The notes beneath the pieces are model-generated. The model saw only the letters and a list, made by a program, of their open reading frames with translations. It was not told where the DNA came from and searched no databases. A stretch of 64,000 nucleotides of DNA from Flavobacterium sp. HJJ (GTDB lineage: Bacteria; Bacteroidota; Bacteroidia; Flavobacteriales; Flavobacteriaceae), in contig NZ_JADKPR010000027.1 of the NCBI RefSeq assembly GCF_015351475.1, forward strand, positions 1-64,000, read 5' to 3'. Shown here piece by piece: positions 59,892 through 64,000 of this stretch. Position 1 is the first letter of the stretch, and every line of letters starts with the position of its first letter. A program made the position numbers and the translations under genes.

Positions 59892-61499
59892 CTAAACTCC
59901 TTTCAGCAAATTAATGCTCACCGTTGCAATTTCCGAATCGGGGAATTTTTTAAAATAATTGAGATCCGGAAATAATCCTGCTTCGCCCGCAATTTTGTGC
60001 AGTACATCAATTTCGACTATATATTGATCCGAAAAACCGTGTGTGGCATCGTAAGCGGTTCCTGCAGTTTTACCTAAATTCGAAGCTGTTAAATGGGGCG
60101 CTGTCGTATGCAGTTCAATCATCAGCAGTCCAAATTTATGGACATAAGGCGACCATTTTTGGAAGTGTTCCAATAAATTATCTTCCACCAAATTATTACT
60201 TATCCGAACGCCTCTATCTGCAAATGCACCTGTCGAACTGCTAATTCTTCCCTCCGAAATTTGTTTCGGCATTTGCCAAATCCGGTTGTGGTCGAGAAAA
60301 GTCCTCACATTCAACAAATCATTCAGATCGATATTGTAATTTTCCTTTAAATCGCCAGCTAGTAAATCCGGACGGCCTATATCTCCCCAAATCACTTTGG
60401 CCCAAATATCGGCTTTGATTAAATTGGCTCGTGTTACTTTGAGTGCCGTCTGATTATAATCGGCTCCGACTAGAAACAGAGGGTATTTATCAAGCATTTT
60501 TCCTCTCAAAGTCTGACGGTCAATCACATCAAAAACATGCTCCAAAAAAGCACCGTTGCCACAGCCCATATCCAAAATTCCTTTGGGTTGTTGCTCAATT
60601 GGTAAATTGAATAATTTGATAAGAATTTCATCAACAACTTTAAAATAAGTATCGTGCGCACCACCGCTCCCCCATACGTTCATTTCGCGGTCAACGTGAA
60701 TCTCATATTCGCCTTCCCCTACGTTTCTTAAGAAAGCGGGATTACCAAAAATCAATTCGTCCATTTTCCGAAAAGTAGGTAAATAAGAAACAGTAACACC
60801 ATAAGCAGAGGCTCTTTTGGCAAAAAACAATCCAGTTTCGGTAAACTGATAATTTCCGTTTTTTCGGGAAAACCATCCCAAATGTGCCAAAAAATTAAGT
60901 ACAATTTTGAAGTTTTCGGGAGATTTATGAAACTCTTCCGGGCTAAAGGATATTTCCATAAAATATTTATGAAACATTCCGCTCATTCCCAAATGAACCG
61001 TTATTTGCCCGACAAGAAAACCTTCAATATGAGTGAGAATCTGATGTTGTATTTCGTTGGTCAAATCATCTTCGGAAAATGAAATTCCGTAATTATTTTG
61101 ACATTTTTCAAATATCAATTTCATTCGGCTGAAAATTTCTCCTTCAAATAATTTAGGACGCAGATCATCTGAACACTGCAACAAATCGGCCACATCCTTA
61201 TATAATGGAAACTGCGAAAAAGCAGTTTCACTTTTTTCATTAATGCGAAAAGCGATCAAATCAGTCTTTGTATTAACATAATAATCGAGAAAACCTTGCG
61301 AAGCCAATGTTCGCAGTGCCACATTGAGATAACCTTCGTTGGTTTTAAACTTGGAAGAAAGTTCGGAGAGGCATATTTCTTTTCTTTCCAAGATATAGGC
61401 CAAGACTCCTTTTTTATGCAAAGAAAACGCCACAGGAGCAGTCACCAAACCGTCCAGATGTCTAAAAATAGTACTTCGAAGGGTAACGTTATCTATCAT
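59892..61499 (-). CDS. Two-part SAM-dependent methyltransferase, polyketide-synthase type
   Basis: 535 aa. The N-terminus has winged-helix-like parts (EICLSELSSKFKTNEGYLNVALRTLASQGFLDYY). The Rossmann methyltransferase starts with ILDMGCGNGAFLEHVFDVI (motif I), then LVGADYNQTALKVTRANL and IWGDIGRPDLLA, and a C-terminal helical cap (MIELHTTAPHLTAS). I recall the family as AprA-related methyltransferases near polyketide clusters, but no PKS gene is here. The product is unknown. It may be unrelated to the B12 genes. Confidence 0.75.
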   Translation of the reverse strand: MIDNVTLRSTIFRHLDGLVTAPVAFSLHKKGVLAYILERKEICLSELSSKFKTNEGYLNVALRTLASQGFLDYYVNTKTDLIAFRINEKSETAFSQFPLYKDVADLLQCSDDLRPKLFEGEIFSRMKLIFEKCQNNYGISFSEDDLTNEIQHQILTHIEGFLVGQITVHLGMSGMFHKYFMEISFSPEEFHKSPENFKIVLNFLAHLGWFSRKNGNYQFTETGLFFAKRASAYGVTVSYLPTFRKMDELIFGNPAFLRNVGEGEYEIHVDREMNVWGSGGAHDTYFKVVDEILIKLFNLPIEQQPKGILDMGCGNGAFLEHVFDVIDRQTLRGKMLDKYPLFLVGADYNQTALKVTRANLIKADIWAKVIWGDIGRPDLLAGDLKENYNIDLNDLLNVRTFLDHNRIWQMPKQISEGRISSSTGAFADRGVRISNNLVEDNLLEHFQKWSPYVHKFGLLMIELHTTAPHLTASNLGKTAGTAYDATHGFSDQYIVEIDVLHKIAGEAGLFPDLNYFKKFPDSEIATVSINLLKGV

Positions 61500-61600
61500 A
61501 AAAAAGATTTAAAACAGAAAAATGCCTATCTCAAATATATGAAATTTCTCTTTTAAAAACACTATTACTCACTATTACAAAGGATTACAAATACAAAAAA

Positions 61601-61658
61601 CTTTGCGCCTCTGCGCCTTTGCGTGAAATTAATCTCGCAAAGACGCAGAGGCGCAAAG
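61601..61658. repeat. Dispersed hairpin repeat (58 bp)
   Basis: CTTTGCGCCTCTGCGCC and TTTGCG on the left arm pair with CGCAAAGACGCAGAGGCGCA on the right (one mismatch) around 12 nt. It is a common Bacteroidota intergenic palindrome and could also serve as a terminator of the trmL unit. Confidence 0.65.
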
Positions 61659-61726
61659 AAAAATAAGACATAATTGTCTAATATTCAACAATGAATTGTT
61701 CTGAAAAACTATGCTTTTATCAAGTG

Positions 61727-62182
61727 TTATCTGATAACTGAAATCTGCCTTTTTGCTTCTCCAACCACAAAAGCAACCGAATTGGCGATATTAAAACTTC
61801 TGATCAAATTTGACATTGGAATCGTCAAATGATTTTCGAACAATACCATAAATTCAGGACTTAAACCAACACTTTCCTTTCCAAAAACCAGCCAATCCCC
61901 ATCTTGAAATTTTGCGTCATAAATGGATTTTGTAGCATGGGAACTCATCAGGAAAACCCTTGATTTTTCCGGTATTTGCTGCATCCATTCTTCTACATTT
62001 TGATATTCGGTGACATCCAAATGCACCCAATAGTCGAGTCCGGAGCGCTTGAGGTTTTTATCATTGATAACAAATCCAAAAGGATGGATCAAATGGAGCC
62101 GGCTTTCGGTGCCTACGCATAAACGGCCAATATTTCCGGTATTATTAGGTATTTCGGGTTCTACTAGAACGATGTTTAGCAT
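61727..62182 (-). CDS. trmL: tRNA (cytidine(34)-2'-O)-methyltransferase
   Basis: 151 aa SPOUT-class methyltransferase that modifies the wobble base of tRNA-Leu isoacceptors. It shows the N-terminal NIVLVEPEIPNNTGNIGRLC and the C-terminal knot segment IPMSNLIRSFNIANSVAFVVGEA, and the middle LVFGKESVGLSPEFM. Small size and lack of an N-terminal RNA-binding domain fit TrmL. It lies 52 bp downstream of the pseudouridine synthase gene on the same strand. Confidence 0.93.
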   Translation of the reverse strand: MLNIVLVEPEIPNNTGNIGRLCVGTESRLHLIHPFGFVINDKNLKRSGLDYWVHLDVTEYQNVEEWMQQIPEKSRVFLMSSHATKSIYDAKFQDGDWLVFGKESVGLSPEFMVLFENHLTIPMSNLIRSFNIANSVAFVVGEAKRQISVIR

Positions 62183-62234
62183 TATGATTTAATATTTTTG
62201 ATTAACGATTTATAATTGCAGAGGTTAGCTACGA

Positions 62235-62843
62235 TTAGATTTTTTGATTTTTTTCATTGTTACTGAAATTGTCATTTAAATTAAAATCGTCAACCTCAAC
62301 TGCTTCTCCGGCTTTTAAATTGTTTAAATGTATGTTTCCAATGCGGACACGTACCAGACGTAAAGTAGGAAAACCGACTGCTGAAGTCATTTTACGTACT
62401 TGCCGAAACTTGCCTTCGTTTATAGTGATGGAAGCCCAGGAAGTTGGTCCATGACGCTCGTCCCGAATTTTTTTACCCCGAGGACCAAAATCTGGAATTT
62501 CAGTAATGAGCCTCGCTTCACATTTTTTGGTTTTGTATTTTCCTCCATTAAAGCCAATTTCGACACCTTCTTTTAATTCATCAATAGCTTGCTGAGTAAT
62601 TATTCCATCAACTTGAACATAATATTCTTTATCAACTCTTTTACTTCGGATGATTTCACTCATTTTCCCATCAGTCGTCAATAGAAGTAAACCTTCCGAA
62701 TCTTCGTCCAATCTTCCGATTGCCATAGTTCCAGCTGGGAAATTGTATAATTCGCCCAAGAGTTTTTTCTTTCTCTTTAATTCATAAATAAACTGACTTA
62801 AATAACCATAAGGTTTGTGAAGAAGAAAGTGATGGTGAGACAT
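62235..62843 (-). CDS. RluE-like pseudouridine synthase
   Basis: 202 aa of the RsuA/RluB/E/F family. LLHKPYGYLSQF opens the catalytic domain, GRLDEDSEGLLLLTTDG holds the catalytic Asp, then KEYYVQVDGI and EGKFRQVRKMTSAVGFPTLRLVRVRIG. It lacks the N-terminal S4 domain, as RluE does; RluE isomerises U2457 of 23S rRNA. The exact target here is inference. Followed closely by trmL, so both RNA-modifying genes may be one unit. Confidence 0.88.
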   Translation of the reverse strand: MSHHHFLLHKPYGYLSQFIYELKRKKKLLGELYNFPAGTMAIGRLDEDSEGLLLLTTDGKMSEIIRSKRVDKEYYVQVDGIITQQAIDELKEGVEIGFNGGKYKTKKCEARLITEIPDFGPRGKKIRDERHGPTSWASITINEGKFRQVRKMTSAVGFPTLRLVRVRIGNIHLNNLKAGEAVEVDDFNLNDNFSNNEKNQKI

Positions 62844-63030
62844 GCTGACTTTATTTTTTTTGCAAAGATAACGTTGTTTTTAAAGTTTTTTCAAAACATT
62901 TATTTGCTTCTATATTTATATTTCATGACACGTATTTTCCTTTCTATGTCATTTTCTCATCTGTTATTCATTCCTTAAATTATTTTTGAATAACTTAAAA
63001 ACAATCTATTAACTAATAAAAAAAAAGATC

Positions 63031-63684
63031 ATGGACGACGAATTAATGGGAACCATCAAACTTTTTGCAGGTAATTTTGCTCCTAGGGGCTACTATACTT
63101 GTGAGGGACAATTATTGTCAATTAGTCAAAATACAGCATTATTTAGTATCTTAGGAACTACCTATGGGGGTGATGGGATAAGTACTTTTAAATTACCTGA
63201 TTTGCGTGGAGCATTTCCAACACAATGTTCAAATATTGGAGGAGTTCATCCTGGAGGAACATACACATTAGGTGAAGTTGGCGGTACTCAATCATTTACT
63301 ATAACATCAGTAAATATGCCTCCTCATACCCACACTATAGTAAAAGGTCAAGGATCCAATTTGACTGGTACTATTTCGGTAAATACAGTACTACAAGCTA
63401 GTACAAGTCCAGGAGCTGATTCTACACCTTCTGCAACCAATAATGCATTAGGAAAAACAGTTGATACCAATGGTAATAGTGACCCTAATTTGTATACTAA
63501 TGCCACACCAAATCAAAATTTAGCAGGAATTAGTTCAACAGTGAACAATAATTTGAATTTTGACCCCACTGGTTTACAACTCACTCCTTGGGGGTCTGGT
63601 CCATCACCAGTACCCACAGTACCGCCTTTTGTAGCTATGCAATATATTATATGTTACCAAGGAATCTATCCTTCTAGACCATAA
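63031..63684 (+). CDS. Phage tail collar-domain protein
   Basis: 217 aa. The start GTIKLFAGNFAPRGYYTCEGQLLSIS, then LFSILGTTYGGDGISTFKLPDLRGAFP and a C-terminal PPFVAMQYIICYQGIYP match the tail collar/microcystin-dependent protein family. Such proteins occur in phage tails and in tailocin-like or extracellular contraction systems, and also singly in Bacteroidota. No other phage gene is seen within the window. A terminator follows. The middle is Gly/Thr/Asn-rich and less conserved. Confidence 0.85.
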   Translation: MDDELMGTIKLFAGNFAPRGYYTCEGQLLSISQNTALFSILGTTYGGDGISTFKLPDLRGAFPTQCSNIGGVHPGGTYTLGEVGGTQSFTITSVNMPPHTHTIVKGQGSNLTGTISVNTVLQASTSPGADSTPSATNNALGKTVDTNGNSDPNLYTNATPNQNLAGISSTVNNNLNFDPTGLQLTPWGSGPSPVPTVPPFVAMQYIICYQGIYPSRP

Positions 63685-63693
63685 TAAATAATT

Positions 63694-63729
63694 AAAAAAA
63701 TGGACTATTGAATAATAGTCCATTTTTTT
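63694..63729 (+). terminator. Terminator after the tail collar gene
   Basis: Arms AAAATGGACTATT and AATAGTCCATTTT, followed by TTTTA. Confidence 0.8.
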
Positions 63730-63761
63730 AATATATTTGATAATAAATACATTAACAAATT

Positions 63762-64000
63762 ATGATAAAAAAACTACTTTTCATTGGATGTTTTCTAAGT
63801 TTGTTTTCATCCTCATTGGCTCAAACCAATTTATCGGCGGGTGACATTGCTATTATTGGTACCAATTACGATGTTGTCCCTTATGAAATGACTATCGTAA
63901 ATCTTGTTCCTATCTCAGCAGGTACTGTTATTAGAATAACTGATTATGGATATGATGAAGCTACTGGTACTTTCGGAACCACTTCTGTAGCTAATTTAGC
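63762..64000 (+). CDS. Secreted protein, cut by the window end
   Basis: The open frame from the ATG at 63762 runs off the window (79 codons seen). A signal peptide is clear (KKLLFIGCFLSLFSSSLAQ). The mature start NLSAGDIAIIGTNYDVVPYEMTIVNLVP resembles the N-terminus of large secreted proteins of the lamin-tail or T9SS-associated type in Flavobacteria. It is 77 bp after the tail collar gene on the same strand. Length and function are unknown. Confidence 0.6.
   Translation, partial: MIKKLLFIGCFLSLFSSSLAQTNLSAGDIAIIGTNYDVVPYEMTIVNLVPISAGTVIRITDYGYDEATGTFGTTSVANL

Noticed and set aside
63031..63684. Prophage
   Set aside because: Only one tail-type gene is present in the window, with no capsid, terminase, integrase or lysis genes.

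Overview
The window looks like a chromosome segment of a Flavobacterium-like member of the Bacteroidota. The DNA is AT-rich. Many exported proteins are lipoproteins with a short lipobox. Promoters fit the Bacteroidota pattern (TTG, about 20 nt, then TAnnTTTG). Transketolase is split into two genes, and many short palindromic repeats typical of the phylum lie between genes. Protein names below come from recognising family motifs by eye; no database search was run.

Left part (1-26000), mostly housekeeping. Two leftward promoters at 67-217 resemble stable-RNA promoters and point out of the window. Then come thrS-infC-rpmI-rplT (infC starts at a non-canonical ATA), aspA, a DUF2490 protein, a small lipoprotein with a lipoprotein/TPR histidine kinase and response regulator, and an accessory block (HsdR-N nuclease-like protein, PLD-nuclease/membrane protein, vWA-like lipoprotein). 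These are followed by a secreted endonuclease-family protein, a second two-component pair, dnaB, accA, a DMT transporter, an LptF/G permease and tgt.

Middle (26000-32000), the main accessory region. It holds a GC-rich orphan gene, an 11-unit array of degenerate repeats with an exact 22-bp period in front of a HTH-like gene, and five unrelated small genes. The small genes are separated by attC-like inverted-repeat junctions, with no integrase seen. In two of the cassettes the terminal heptamers are complementary within the cassette rather than within the junction, as in integron gene cassettes. One junction appears to be broken by the 3' tail of a group II intron.

Right-middle (32000-48000): two rhodaneses, split transketolase, an FKBP-type lipoprotein with calcium-binding repeats, an S4 RNA-binding protein, a phosphoribosyltransferase, aroK, two identical tRNA-Lys genes and a tRNA-Leu, a PixA/AidA-like protein, a molybdenum hydroxylase operon (IorA/IorB-like, XdhC, MobA-like), a sigma/anti-sigma/DUF4252 operon and an S41 peptidase.

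Right part (48000-60000), a vitamin B12 locus: a BtuG-like beta-propeller lipoprotein and BtuB-like receptor behind a cobalamin riboswitch, cobC, cobS, a bluB-cobT fusion, cobU, then btuF, btuC and btuD. No corrin-ring genes are present here, so the locus points to capture of corrinoids, lower-ligand synthesis and nucleotide-loop assembly. The end carries a PKS-type methyltransferase, two RNA-modifying enzymes, a tail-collar protein and a secreted protein cut off by the window edge.
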